Assembly (NCBI GenBank): GCA_027621915.1
Contig: JAQCAD010000021.1
Coordinates: 1 to 50,563, forward strand
From: Pseudomonadota bacterium
GTDB taxonomy: Bacteria; Pseudomonadota; Gammaproteobacteria; Steroidobacterales; Woeseiaceae
Direction: 5' to 3'
Length of the DNA stretch: 50,563 nucleotides
Made by a program: the position numbers and the translations under genes. The notes beneath the pieces are model-generated. The model saw only the letters and a list, made by a program, of their open reading frames with translations, had not been told where the DNA came from and did not search any database. Position 1 is the first letter of the stretch, and every line of letters starts with the position of its first letter. Below, one piece after another: positions 16,035-24,856 of this stretch.

Positions 16035-16769
16035 ATGAGACTACTCCTGTACAACATTCGATACGGCGTTGGGGATGGCGCCTCGATGCATATGCCACTG
16101 CCAGGCGCCGGATATATTCTTGGGAATCAAAATGTTCTCCCCGATATTTCGAAATTCATCAAATCGACCGATCCGGATATCGTGGGTCTGATCGAGGTCG
16201 ATACCGGGTCGATTCGCAGCAGAAAAATCAATCAGGCGGAGATGATAGCGACTGAGTTGGGAATGAATTCGTCATACGAAATCAAGTACGGCGCAAGGTC
16301 GATCAATCAATTGCTACCGATCATTCGCAAACAGGGAAACGCTTTTCTGGCGGCACAGCGAATTCACGGGGAAACGTTTCATTATTTCGATACTGGCATA
16401 AAGCGACTGATAATCGAGCTGGAGATGGACGCGTTTTCTGTTTTCCTCGTGCACCTGTCACTCAAATACCGGCATCGCCACCTGCAACTTCGAAAGCTCT
16501 ACGACCTGATCGAAGTCACGAAAAAACCTGTAATCGTCGCCGGAGACTTCAATACGTTTTGGGGCGAAAACGAAATCTACCTTTTCATGCGTGCTGCGGG
16601 ACTCAGGAGCGCAAATACAAAAAGCCTGCCCTCTTATCCGAGCCGCTCTCCTCGCAAAGAACTTGATTTTGTCCTCTATCAGGATGGGATAACGGTGACG
16701 AATTTCGAAATTCCGCAAGTGAGATATTCCGATCATTTGCCATTGATCTGCGACTTCGAGGTCAGGTAG
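16035..16769 (+). CDS. endonuclease/exonuclease/phosphatase (EEP) family protein
   Basis: 244 residues. EEP-fold motifs in order: LLLYNIRYGVGDG (first strand with Asn), DIVGLIEVDTGS (metal-binding Glu at about residue 54), FLVHLSLKYRHRHLQ (catalytic His), VIVAGDFNTFWGENE (the GDFN motif) and VRYSDHLPLICDFEV (final SDH-type His). All are needed for Mg-dependent phosphodiester or phosphomonoester hydrolysis. There is no signal peptide, so it should act in the cytoplasm. The substrate could be nucleic acid, an inositol-type lipid or a nucleotide. It is divergent from the TIR-like/GDPD pair and 4 bases from the fadJ-like gene, so probably an operon with the latter. Confidence 0.85.
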   Translation: MRLLLYNIRYGVGDGASMHMPLPGAGYILGNQNVLPDISKFIKSTDPDIVGLIEVDTGSIRSRKINQAEMIATELGMNSSYEIKYGARSINQLLPIIRKQGNAFLAAQRIHGETFHYFDTGIKRLIIELEMDAFSVFLVHLSLKYRHRHLQLRKLYDLIEVTKKPVIVAGDFNTFWGENEIYLFMRAAGLRSANTKSLPSYPSRSPRKELDFVLYQDGITVTNFEIPQVRYSDHLPLICDFEVR

Positions 16770-16773
16770 GACT

Positions 16774-18813
16774 ATGGACAAACTCAAAAACTGGCGTAGA
16801 GAGACCGATGCCGACGGAATTATCTGGCTTTGTCTCGATAAAGCCGACAGCAACGTCAACGTATTGTCATCAACGGTGCTTTTGGAGTTTGACGACATCC
16901 TGGGTGACATTGAGTCCGACCCGCCTCCTGGTCTTGTTATCTACTCGGGCAAACCAAGCGGATTTGTCATGGGGGCGGATATCAAAGAGTTTACGGAAAT
17001 CCGATCTGCGGACCAGGGATTCGAACTGATCAGGCTGGGGCAGAAACTGTTCGATCGGCTGGAAGCGCTGCGATGTCCAACGGTTGCCGCGTTGAATGGC
17101 TTGTGCCTGGGCGGTGGTTTCGAGCTGGCATTAGCCTGCACCTATCGGGTCGCCCTGGAAAACAAGAAGGCCGTCATTGGCTTTCCGGAAGTTCAGCTTG
17201 GACTTCATCCAGGTTTTGGCGGCACGGTGCGATCCGTAAGAATGGGTGGCGTTCGCAACGCGATGCCACTGATGTTAACGGGCAAACCGATAACGGTCGA
17301 CAAAGCGCGTCATCAGGGCTTCATCGACCGCGTTGCGACACCTGCAAACTGGAAGCAGGCTGCGAAGAAACTGATCGGGTCCGGGAAGCCAAAGTCGTCG
17401 GCGCCGCTTCTCGACAAATTGCTGAGTTTTTCATTGTTGCGCCCGATTGTCGTGCGCACATTGAAATCGCAGGTTGCCGGCAAAGCGCGCCAGGAGCACT
17501 ACCCGTCTCCCTACGCGATGATCGATCTCTGGGCGCGTCACGGCGCGTCGGGAGACGCCGCGTACGAAGCGGAAGCGCGATCATTCGCGGAACTAATGGT
17601 TGGCAGTACATCTCGCAACCTCGTTCGTGTGTTTTTTTTGCAAAACAGGCTCAAGTCGCAGGGCAGCAAACCGGCGACAGCCATCGAACGGGTACATGTT
17701 GTTGGTGCCGGCGTTATGGGTGGCGATATCGCGGCCTGGTGCGCATTGAGTGGCCTGCACGTTACGTTGCAGGACCGCGCCTTGGAATACGTCGAACCAG
17801 CACTGCTACGGGCAGCCAGGCTTTTCAGCAAACGCATACACGATTCAAATGACCGAGCGCGGGCTACTGACCGGTTGGTGCCAGACATCGAAGGCGACGG
17901 TGTTGCGAATGCAGATTTGATCATCGAAGCGATATTCGAAGACCGCGAGGCCAAGCAAGCGCTTTACCGAACACTACAAGTGGCGATGAAACCAGGAGCC
18001 ATCCTTGCTACGAATACATCGAGCATCCGCCTCGAGGAACTGCGAACGGTACTCGACCATCCGGACCGTTTTATAGGGCTGCATTTCTTTAATCCTGTTG
18101 CGCAGCTGCCGCTTGTCGAAGTCATTCGATGTGACGACACTCAACAGGATGTTTTGAACGCCGGATTTTCGTTTGTCAAGACCATTGGCAAATTCCCTCT
18201 TGAGTGTGCAAGCTCGCCGGGTTTCGTCGTCAACCGGGTGCTGGCACCTTACATGGCTGAAGCGATGCGTTTGGCCGAGTCCGGTGTTCCACTTTCGGCA
18301 ATTGATCGTGCCGCCGAGGCTTTTGGCATGCCGATGGGCCCGATTGAGCTGATCGATAGCGTCGGAATCGATGTGGCGATGCATGTTTCGCGAGTACTGG
18401 GTGCGGCATTCGATCGCGAAGTGCCGACCACACTCTCCGAGATGGTCGAGAAAGGCCTGCTTGGCCGAAAATCCGGCCAGGGCTTTTATGCGTGGCAGAA
18501 CGGCAAGGCCGTCAAAACCAATGCCGACGAAGCTGGCGTTCCCGAGAATCTGGGCGACATGCTTATTTTGCCAATGGTGAACGAGGCAGTTGCCTGCCTG
18601 GTCGAGGGTGTAGTCAAGGATGCCGAGCTCCTCGATGCCGGCGTAATTTTCGGTACCGGGTTTGCCCCATTTCGAGGTGGACCGTTGCAGTACGCCCGTG
18701 ATCGGGGAGTGGACGATGTCGTTCAGACGCTTCAGAATTTGTCCATCGAGTCAGGCGCCCACTTTCAACCGCATAAGGGTTGGGAAGTGTTTCGCGGGAA
18801 CAACGAAGAATGA
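16774..18813 (+). CDS. fadJ: FadJ-like bifunctional enoyl-CoA hydratase / 3-hydroxyacyl-CoA dehydrogenase
   Basis: 679 residues. The N-terminal crotonase part (about 1-200) has the oxyanion region LNGLCLGGGFELALACTYR near residue 106 and the second catalytic Glu in IGFPEVQLGLHPGFGG. The NAD-binding Rossmann part begins at about residue 306 (VHVVGAGVMGGDIAAWCALS), followed by ATNTSSIRLEELR and the HFFNPVAQLPLVEVI dehydrogenase motif near 436. A C-terminal 3HCDH domain ends in GLLGRKSGQGFYAWQ. It carries out hydration and oxidation in fatty-acid beta-oxidation. No thiolase (fadI/fadA) follows, so the partner is elsewhere. It is tightly spaced behind the EEP gene. The symbol separates FadJ from FadB by similarity only. 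Confidence 0.87.
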   Translation: MDKLKNWRRETDADGIIWLCLDKADSNVNVLSSTVLLEFDDILGDIESDPPPGLVIYSGKPSGFVMGADIKEFTEIRSADQGFELIRLGQKLFDRLEALRCPTVAALNGLCLGGGFELALACTYRVALENKKAVIGFPEVQLGLHPGFGGTVRSVRMGGVRNAMPLMLTGKPITVDKARHQGFIDRVATPANWKQAAKKLIGSGKPKSSAPLLDKLLSFSLLRPIVVRTLKSQVAGKARQEHYPSPYAMIDLWARHGASGDAAYEAEARSFAELMVGSTSRNLVRVFFLQNRLKSQGSKPATAIERVHVVGAGVMGGDIAAWCALSGLHVTLQDRALEYVEPALLRAARLFSKRIHDSNDRARATDRLVPDIEGDGVANADLIIEAIFEDREAKQALYRTLQVAMKPGAILATNTSSIRLEELRTVLDHPDRFIGLHFFNPVAQLPLVEVIRCDDTQQDVLNAGFSFVKTIGKFPLECASSPGFVVNRVLAPYMAEAMRLAESGVPLSAIDRAAEAFGMPMGPIELIDSVGIDVAMHVSRVLGAAFDREVPTTLSEMVEKGLLGRKSGQGFYAWQNGKAVKTNADEAGVPENLGDMLILPMVNEAVACLVEGVVKDAELLDAGVIFGTGFAPFRGGPLQYARDRGVDDVVQTLQNLSIESGAHFQPHKGWEVFRGNNEE

Positions 18814-18979
18814 CTGTTCAGACCGCACGATCTTGTTAAACTGTGCGCCGCTTCACGCTAGCGCGCTCTAATGGGGTATCGGATATCAACAAATTGAAGT
18901 TAGAATAAGGGCTTATGCGTGTTCACAAGTGAAAAATGCGTCCGTGAACTCGCCCCAAAGAGCGATAACTGGATGAACA

Positions 18980-20023
18980 ATGACGGGTGAGCAGCTAAGC
19001 ATCGATCTGCTCAAGAAATTCTCTCCTCTGAATGGACTGAAGCGGGACAATCTGACTGCCCTTGCCAAAAAGGTGCAGATCCGCGAGCTATCGCCGCAAC
19101 AACTGTTGTTTAAAGAGGGCGACACCGAAAAACGGACCATTTACATTATTTCGGGCGCGCTGGAACTGCTTGATCAGGGAAAGCTCTCTGAAGTCATTGA
19201 GGGTGGCACCGACAGCGCCCGAAATCCCGTATCACCCTTGTTCCCACGACGAGTAACCGCCAGGGCGCACGACAGGGTGCAGTACATCTCTATAGACAGT
19301 GACTTGCTCGATGTCATGCTCACCTGGGACCAGACGGGCTCGTATGAAGTCTCCGAGCTTCAAGGCTCAGTTGATGACGGCGGCGGCGATGACTGGATGA
19401 CGATGCTTCTCCAGGCTAAAGCTTTTCATAAGATTCCTCCCGCCAATATCCAGGCGATTTTCATGCGGATGCAGCAGATCAACTATAAGCGCGGGGATGT
19501 TGTCCTGAAGCAAGGATCGGAGGGCGATTATTTTTACGTGCTGACCCGTGGCAAGAGTCTCGTCACTCGGGAAACCCCATTGAATAAGGAAGGGATCAAA
19601 CTCGCCGAACTGTCCGTTGGTGACACATTCGGTGAGGAAGCCTTGATCTCGGACGCCAAGCGCAATGCCACCGTTACCATGACGTCGGATGGGGCGGTAA
19701 TGCGTCTGGGCAAAGAAGATTTCAAGCGTTTGCTGAATGAACCCATGCTGGATTGGGTCACGCCGAGCGAAGCGGACGCCATCGTACAAAATGGCGGTCA
19801 ATGGCTCGATGTTCGACTTCCAAGCGAATTCGAAAATCACCATAAAGATGGCGCAATAAATATTCCGCTCTACTTTATTCGACTGAAGATCAATACGCTC
19901 GACAGGAGCAAGAAATATGTCGTCTGCTGCGATACGGGTCGGCGAAGTTCGGCGGGCGCGTATATCCTGAGTGAGCGCGGCTATCCCGCATACGTGCTGA
20001 AGGGTGGAATCAATACGATGTAG
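18980..20023 (+). CDS. double cyclic-nucleotide-binding plus rhodanese domain protein
   Basis: 347 residues. The first cNMP-binding-like domain (about 8-115) has ELSPQQLLFKEGDTEKRTIY and IISGALELLDQGK but a poor phosphate-binding cassette. The second (about 135-245) is better: YKRGDVVLKQGSEGDYFYVL, then AELSVGDTFGEEALISDAKR, NATVTM, with FGEEAL and RNAT in the cassette positions. The rhodanese domain (about 260-345) ends in VVCCDTGRRSSAGAYILS, an active-site loop C-D-T-G-R-R with Cys317. There is no helix-turn-helix, so it is not a transcription factor. Cyclic nucleotide control of a sulfurtransferase or redox function is suggested. It converges on the minus-strand operon with a six-base gap to pilZ. 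Confidence 0.85.
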   Translation: MTGEQLSIDLLKKFSPLNGLKRDNLTALAKKVQIRELSPQQLLFKEGDTEKRTIYIISGALELLDQGKLSEVIEGGTDSARNPVSPLFPRRVTARAHDRVQYISIDSDLLDVMLTWDQTGSYEVSELQGSVDDGGGDDWMTMLLQAKAFHKIPPANIQAIFMRMQQINYKRGDVVLKQGSEGDYFYVLTRGKSLVTRETPLNKEGIKLAELSVGDTFGEEALISDAKRNATVTMTSDGAVMRLGKEDFKRLLNEPMLDWVTPSEADAIVQNGGQWLDVRLPSEFENHHKDGAINIPLYFIRLKINTLDRSKKYVVCCDTGRRSSAGAYILSERGYPAYVLKGGINTM

Positions 20024-20029
20024 CGATTG

Positions 20030-20368
20030 CTACATTGTATGGGTTGGCTTATCTCCACCAAGCGCGCCGGCCAGATAATTCTCAATCTTCTTCTGTGTAT
20101 TACCCTGATCCTGGTCGCTAAACTGGACGCCAATACCAGCCGTCCGTTTGCCCTGCGCGCCTTTGGGCGTCATCCAGATCACGGTGCCCGCCACCGGGAT
20201 CTTCTCCTCCTCACCCATCAGGTTCAGGAGCATGAAAACCTCGTCTCCCAAACGATAGGAACTATTGGTGGGAATAAACAATCCGCCATTGACGACAAAA
20301 GGCATATACGCGAGATATAGCGCGCTTTTGTCCTTAATCGTCAGCGTTAAGAGTCCGGGTTTTCCCAT
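20030..20368 (-). CDS. pilZ: PilZ-domain protein, type IV pilus type
   Basis: 112 residues. The PilZ core is visible as VNGGLFIPTNSSYRLGDEVF, then MLLNLMGEEEKIPVAGTVIW and GIGVQFSDQDQGNTQKKIEN. The usual c-di-GMP motif (R-x3-R followed by D/N-x-S-x2-G) is not complete, as is known for the pilus-assembly PilZ of pseudomonads and xanthomonads, which acts through PilB and FimX. It is the last gene of the fab-mltG-tmk-holB operon, 5 bases after holB, its standard neighbour in gammaproteobacteria. A role in twitching or pilus biogenesis is inferred from family and position. Confidence 0.88.
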   Translation of the reverse strand: MGKPGLLTLTIKDKSALYLAYMPFVVNGGLFIPTNSSYRLGDEVFMLLNLMGEEEKIPVAGTVIWMTPKGAQGKRTAGIGVQFSDQDQGNTQKKIENYLAGALGGDKPTHTM

Positions 20369-20373
20369 TATTG

Positions 20374-21324
20374 CTACTTAGCTCCAAATACAGTCTGCAA
20401 TCCGCCCGACCAGTCAATCAGCAGGCACTCAAATGTCAATTGAACGTTGAAAGAGCCCGCTGGCTGGGCTCGCAGCCTGTTGATTATGTCTAGATAACAG
20501 AACAAATTTCGCCTGTCTATGCGCCCCAGCACAGAATCGCCGAGCACTGCCGAAACTCCCATGGATTCGCCCCCAGCAGCCCTTGTAATGCAGGATTGAA
20601 CCTGCCGTCCCAGCCAGACCAGAACAAACTCGGGCTCGTACTTGGCCCATTTCGCCGCGACGGCGAGCGGCGCCGCCTGCCCGAGTGCCACCGCCGCGAA
20701 ATCGCCGGCCATCAGGTTGGTGTCATCAATCCGATCCTGGCCCCTGAGGGCGGCCAGAGGCGCATTTCCCGCCTCCGCCAATACTTTGGACCAGGTAACA
20801 CCAGGTCGCGCATGGCTTAGCCACGCCAGCCCGTCACTCCGCGACGGCAGGCGAACGCTCATTCGCTGACAGCGACTGTATACCGTTGCCGGCAATCGTC
20901 CCGGCCGATCAGCAACCAGAATCAGCAAAGCATCGCCGGGTGGTTCCTCCAGGGTTTTCAGCAAGCTGTTAGCCGCGTTCGTGGTCATGGCGTCCGCCGG
21001 TTCGATGACCGCGACTTTGCCGCCGCCCACATAACTGGTCAGGCCAAGATCGCCAACCAGCGCCCTGATTTGGTCGATTCCGATCGACTGTTTACCCTCA
21101 GGCGTCGTAATCCACCTCAGATCAGCGTGTTGTGGAATAACCAGAGGAAACTGCGGCAGCGAATCCGATGGAATCAGGTCGAGGTGCTGCCCGGCAAGCC
21201 ATGCCGCCGCGGAACGTTTGCCGGTACCGGCCGCGCCAGTGATCATCAGCGCGTGTGGCGAGCGCCCCTGAGCCAGGCTCGATTGCCAAGCTTCTCTAAC
21301 TGATTCTAACCATGGGATATTCAT
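20374..21324 (-). CDS. holB: DNA polymerase III delta-prime subunit
   Basis: 316 residues. Clamp-loader AAA+ fold with Walker A ITGAAGTGKRSAAAWL, the helix DAMTTNAANSLLKTLEEPPG and the sensor region LPATVYSRCQRMSVRLP with the SRC motif. Delta-prime is the rigid stator of the clamp loader. The C4 zinc module that normally lies between the P-loop helix and the second strand is absent: after AAWLAGQHLDLIPSDSLPQ the sequence goes straight to HADLRWITTPEGKQSIG without its four cysteines. Its operon neighbours tmk (36 bases upstream) and pilZ are the standard ones. Confidence 0.9.
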   Translation of the reverse strand: MNIPWLESVREAWQSSLAQGRSPHALMITGAAGTGKRSAAAWLAGQHLDLIPSDSLPQFPLVIPQHADLRWITTPEGKQSIGIDQIRALVGDLGLTSYVGGGKVAVIEPADAMTTNAANSLLKTLEEPPGDALLILVADRPGRLPATVYSRCQRMSVRLPSRSDGLAWLSHARPGVTWSKVLAEAGNAPLAALRGQDRIDDTNLMAGDFAAVALGQAAPLAVAAKWAKYEPEFVLVWLGRQVQSCITRAAGGESMGVSAVLGDSVLGRIDRRNLFCYLDIINRLRAQPAGSFNVQLTFECLLIDWSGGLQTVFGAK

Positions 21325-21360
21325 TATAAATAAATAAGTTATGCGCTATATCTAAAGTGA

Positions 21361-21987
21361 TTAATGATTGAAAAACCGGCCGACCGCCGTCGCAATCGAC
21401 TCCTGGACCTGCGTTAACGGCTGACTCGCATCAACGACCGAGAACCTGCCTGGATGATTGTCCGCCAGTGCGAGGTAACCCTCTCGCACCCGCCGATAGA
21501 ATGACAATTCCTGACTGTCCATTCGATCAGCGTTACCACGCTTTGCCGCTCGCTGCAGGCCGACCTCTGCCGGCGCATCCAGGAGTATTGTCATGTCGGG
21601 CTCGAGGCCCTCCTGAACCCACTCAGCGAGGCGTTCTATTCGATCTGGGGATATTTCCCTGCCACTCCCCTGGTAGGCTCTGCTGGCGTCCGTGAAGCGA
21701 TCGCAGACCACCCATTTGCCGGCATTGAGCGCCGGCACAATAGTATTTCGCAAATGGAGCGATCTGGCCGCAAAAAAAAGTAACAGTTCTGCGATCTCGG
21801 GCAGCGGTTCCTGACCGTGATCAAGCAGCAACTGGCGAATTTTTTCCGCCATTGGCGTGCCACCGGGCTCACGCGTACAGATGACATCAAATCCGTTGGA
21901 TTTGATCAACAGGGTCAGAAATTCGATATTGGTCGATTTCCCGGTACCCTCGATGCCCTCAACTGTTATGAATTTACCGCGCATCAT
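21361..21987 (-). CDS. tmk: thymidylate kinase
   Basis: 208 residues from the first of two adjacent ATGs (21987, 21984); a longer frame upstream overlaps mltG and is not supported. P-loop FITVEGIEGTGKSTNIEF, the DRY-equivalent CDRFTDASRAYQGSGRE and the lid region QRAAKRGNADRMDSQELSFY are standard. It phosphorylates dTMP to dTDP. In the Escherichia coli-type enzymes the lid supplies arginines, as here. It begins 10 bases after mltG stops and is followed by holB. Its length matches the family. Confidence 0.95.
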   Translation of the reverse strand: MMRGKFITVEGIEGTGKSTNIEFLTLLIKSNGFDVICTREPGGTPMAEKIRQLLLDHGQEPLPEIAELLLFFAARSLHLRNTIVPALNAGKWVVCDRFTDASRAYQGSGREISPDRIERLAEWVQEGLEPDMTILLDAPAEVGLQRAAKRGNADRMDSQELSFYRRVREGYLALADNHPGRFSVVDASQPLTQVQESIATAVGRFFNH

Positions 21988-21997
21988 ATAGGGGCCA

Positions 21998-23026
21998 CTA
22001 CTGAATGCCTGCTTTGCGCCGGCGCGCCAGGAATTCCTGAACCGCAGCATCATGCTCAGCCTTGGTGTCTGAAAATTTGTGACTGCCATCGCCCAGTCCT
22101 GTCGCGACAAAATACAACTCCGAGCCGGGTGTCGGATGGAGTGCCGCGCGAATGGCGGCCTGGCCCGGCATCGCAATAGGCGTTGGCGGTAACCCGCCTC
22201 GCGTATAGGTGTTGTATGGCGAATCGGTACGCAGATCACGTCGCGTCAGGTTGCCGTCAAAATCAACCCCAATGCCGTAAATGACGGTCGGGTCCGTCTG
22301 TAATCTCATACGCTGTTGCAAGCGGCGCACAAAGACTCCGGAGATACGGGGTCGTTCTGACGCCAGCGCTGTTTCTTTCTCGATTATGGACGCCAGAATC
22401 AGCGCCTCGTACGGGGTCGTAAGCGGCAAACTTTCATCACGATCACTCCATTCACTTGCGAGCGTTGCCTGCATTAGTTCATTGGCCTGGCGAAGCACAT
22501 CGACATCACGGGTTCCTTTTGGGAATCGGTATGTCTCGGGAAAAAAGAGACCTTCAGGGTGAGTCGCATCAGACTGCAAAGACTCAAGAAGCGCGGGCCA
22601 GTCCTCGAATTCCATGCTCTTTTCAACGACCGGGTCTTTTGCAAGTGCCGTGACTAGTTCACGAAAAGTCCAGCCTTCAATAATTGTGAACGAGTAAAGC
22701 TGCACCGAGCCCTTGACGAAGACATCAAGCAGTTCGCGGGGCGTGATACCCGCCTGAATCTCATATTCACCGGCCTGAATGTTGCCCGCTTTCCCGACAA
22801 GCCTTGCATAAGCTCGAAAGAAAGTCGGGCTATCGATAACACGCCTGGCGGCCAGCTCATCGCTGACCTGTCGAAAAGCCATGCCTGGCCGAATCTCGAA
22901 GGACGATCCTGAATCCTGCACGGAGACCGGGGTCTTTAAAAACTGATTAAATTGCACTACCAACAACAGCCCGACAATACCTGCCAAAGCTGTTAAAGCG
23001 AGAATGCATCTGAGGAGACGGCTCAT
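21998..23026 (-). CDS. mltG: endolytic peptidoglycan transglycosylase MltG
   Basis: 342 residues. One N-terminal membrane helix (LALTALAGIVGLLLVVQFNQ) anchors the periplasmic part, which has a LysM-like region and the YceG/MltG core. The catalytic Glu lies in LILASIIEKETALASERPRI, then FVRRLQQRMRLQTDPTVIYG and DSPYNTYTRGGLPPTPIAMP are family signatures. It cuts nascent glycan strands near the membrane. It lies between fabF and tmk; the pabC gene usually found between fabF and mltG is missing. Length is as expected. Confidence 0.95.
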   Translation of the reverse strand: MSRLLRCILALTALAGIVGLLLVVQFNQFLKTPVSVQDSGSSFEIRPGMAFRQVSDELAARRVIDSPTFFRAYARLVGKAGNIQAGEYEIQAGITPRELLDVFVKGSVQLYSFTIIEGWTFRELVTALAKDPVVEKSMEFEDWPALLESLQSDATHPEGLFFPETYRFPKGTRDVDVLRQANELMQATLASEWSDRDESLPLTTPYEALILASIIEKETALASERPRISGVFVRRLQQRMRLQTDPTVIYGIGVDFDGNLTRRDLRTDSPYNTYTRGGLPPTPIAMPGQAAIRAALHPTPGSELYFVATGLGDGSHKFSDTKAEHDAAVQEFLARRRKAGIQ

Positions 23027-23054
23027 TCGCCAAGTATATGGTAGTGATCTGAAA

Positions 23055-24290
23055 TCAGTCGAACGCCTTGAATATCAGACTGGCGTTAGTTCCACCGAAA
23101 CCGAAGGAATTCGACATGACGGTCTTTATTTTTGCCTTGCGCGCGACATGTGGCACGTAGTCCAGATCACAGCCTTCGTCCGGGTTGTCGAGGTTGATTG
23201 TTGGCGGAATCACCGAATCGCGTATAGCGAGGATTGAAAAAATCGCCTCAACGACACCCGCCGCTCCCAGCAGGTGCCCGGTGCAAGATTTCGTGGAACT
23301 CACAGCGAGCTGATTAACGGCGTCACCGAAGGTTCGCTTGATCGCAATCGTCTCACCCTTGTCCCCCACCGGGGTCGAGGTGCCGTGCGCGTTCAAATAG
23401 TCGATATCGGCGGGATCGAGCCCGGCATCCCTCATTGCTGCGCTCATGCACTTTCGGGCCCCCTCGCCGTCTTCCGGCGGCGACGTGATGTGGTGTGCAT
23501 CTGCGCTCATGCCAAAACCGATCAGCTCCGCATAAATAGTGGCGCCGCGGGCCTTGGCGTGCACAAGCTCCTCAAGAACAAGGCAACCTGACCCATTGCT
23601 TAAAACGAAACCGTCGCGGTCCCTGTCGAACGGCCTGCTGGCTCGCTGGGGATCGTCGTTTCGGGTCGACATCGCCCGGGCCGAGCAAAATCCGCCCATG
23701 GCAAGCGGTGTCGTCGCATACTCGGATCCCCCGGCCAGCATCACGTCGGCATCTCCGTGCATGACACTGCGCGCGGCAATTCCTATGCTATGAGTCGACG
23801 TGGCGCACGCCGTAACAATGGACAGGTTAGGCCCGGTCATCCCGTACATGATGCTCACGTTTCCTGACGTCATGTTGATAATGCTGCCAGGTATAAAAAA
23901 CGGTGAGACCTTACGTGCCCCGCCAGCCAGATATTTGTTGTGATTGTCCTCGATCGTGGCCAGTCCACCGATACCTGCGCCCATTGCGACGCCAATCCGA
24001 TGGCCATTCTCTTCGGTGACTTCCAGACCCGAGTCCTTAAACGCATCAACGCACGAAGCAATACCGTAATGCATGAACACGTCCATCCGCCGGGCATCCC
24101 GAGCCGGAATATAGTCCGCAATATCGAAATTCTTGATCGTCCCCGCAATTTGGGTCGAGAATGCGGTGACGTCGAAATCCTCTAAACGGTCGATGCCAGA
24201 CCGTCCTTCGCAGACGCTTGTCCAGGCCGTACAGACACTGTTGCCAACAGGGGACAACAATCCCATGCCAGTCACTACGACGCGTCGCAT
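23055..24290 (-). CDS. fabF: beta-ketoacyl-ACP synthase II
   Basis: 411 residues from ATG 24290; a TTG six bases upstream is less likely. The condensing-enzyme triad is visible: Cys in [15 protein letters not shown], His in [13 protein letters not shown] and His in [16 protein letters not shown]. It elongates acyl-ACP with malonyl-ACP in the cytoplasm. It is 97 bases downstream of acpP on the same strand, with a strong hairpin in the gap that may set its level relative to acpP. Confidence 0.96.
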   Translation of the reverse strand: MRRVVVTGMGLLSPVGNSVCTAWTSVCEGRSGIDRLEDFDVTAFSTQIAGTIKNFDIADYIPARDARRMDVFMHYGIASCVDAFKDSGLEVTEENGHRIGVAMGAGIGGLATIEDNHNKYLAGGARKVSPFFIPGSIINMTSGNVSIMYGMTGPNLSIVTACATSTHSIGIAARSVMHGDADVMLAGGSEYATTPLAMGGFCSARAMSTRNDDPQRASRPFDRDRDGFVLSNGSGCLVLEELVHAKARGATIYAELIGFGMSADAHHITSPPEDGEGARKCMSAAMRDAGLDPADIDYLNAHGTSTPVGDKGETIAIKRTFGDAVNQLAVSSTKSCTGHLLGAAGVVEAIFSILAIRDSVIPPTINLDNPDEGCDLDYVPHVARKAKIKTVMSNSFGFGGTNASLIFKAFD

Positions 24291-24356
24291 GCTCAAAGAA
24301 TTATCCGGAAAAGTACGGCAGAACTGCCAATCGTAATATTCAGGCGATGATGGAAA

Positions 24357-24378
24357 GCGCGATGGCTATCCATCGCGC
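24357..24378 (-). promoter_or_regulatory. perfect hairpin between acpP and fabF
   Basis: A nine-base perfect stem (gcgcgatgg at 24357-24365 with ccatcgcgc at 24370-24378) closes a four-base loop. On the minus strand only three T residues follow, so it is at best a weak terminator. It lies just after the acpP stop and could allow partial read-through or protect the abundant acpP transcript. Confidence 0.6.
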
Positions 24379-24387
24379 CCATCGCGC

Positions 24388-24630
24388 CTACTTTGCGCTT
24401 TTGCGAGCGTTTATAAAGTCGATCGCTTGCTGGACCGTCGTTATTTTTTCGGCGTCTTCATCAGGAATCTCTGTTTCGAATTCCTCTTCAAGTGCCATAA
24501 CCAACTCAACGGTATCCAGCGAGTCAGCACCAAGATCGTCCACAAAAGATGCATCGTTTGTGACTTCGTCTTCTTTGACACCGAGTTGCTCGGCAACGAT
24601 GGCCTTTACCTGTTCTTCAATACTGCTCAT
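24388..24630 (-). CDS. acpP: acyl carrier protein
   Basis: 80 residues starting at ATG 24630 ([20 protein letters not shown]). The phosphopantetheine site is Ser37 in [20 protein letters not shown], the universal ACP motif. It carries growing acyl chains in fatty-acid and lipid A synthesis. A GTG nine bases upstream is possible but would add three residues that ACPs lack; the GGGAGA at about 24645 lies 13-14 bases from the ATG. A 226-base gap separates it from fabG and probably holds a promoter. Confidence 0.96.
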   Translation of the reverse strand: MSSIEEQVKAIVAEQLGVKEDEVTNDASFVDDLGADSLDTVELVMALEEEFETEIPDEDAEKITTVQQAIDFINARKSAK

Positions 24631-24856
24631 TGTTATCACTTCTCCCTAAGAAGAGACTTCGAAAATCTGCCCGGTATGAATCAGCAGGTGCCCAGTGGCG
24701 TCTCTTGTCACTGCTATTTGTAACTAATTAAGGTCAGAATTGCCTGCCTTGTGACGGCTATCGGCGCCTAAGTTATTGATATTTCAAGCCCGCCCTGCTC
24801 CGGGACGGTATTGTATGTGAATCCGAATTCGCAATCTACCGCCAATTGAGACCCCG

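Noticed and set aside
21361-22239. Longer form of thymidylate kinase
   Set aside because: The extra N-terminus overlaps mltG by more than 200 bases and is not kinase sequence; the pair of ATGs at 21987/21984 is the right start.
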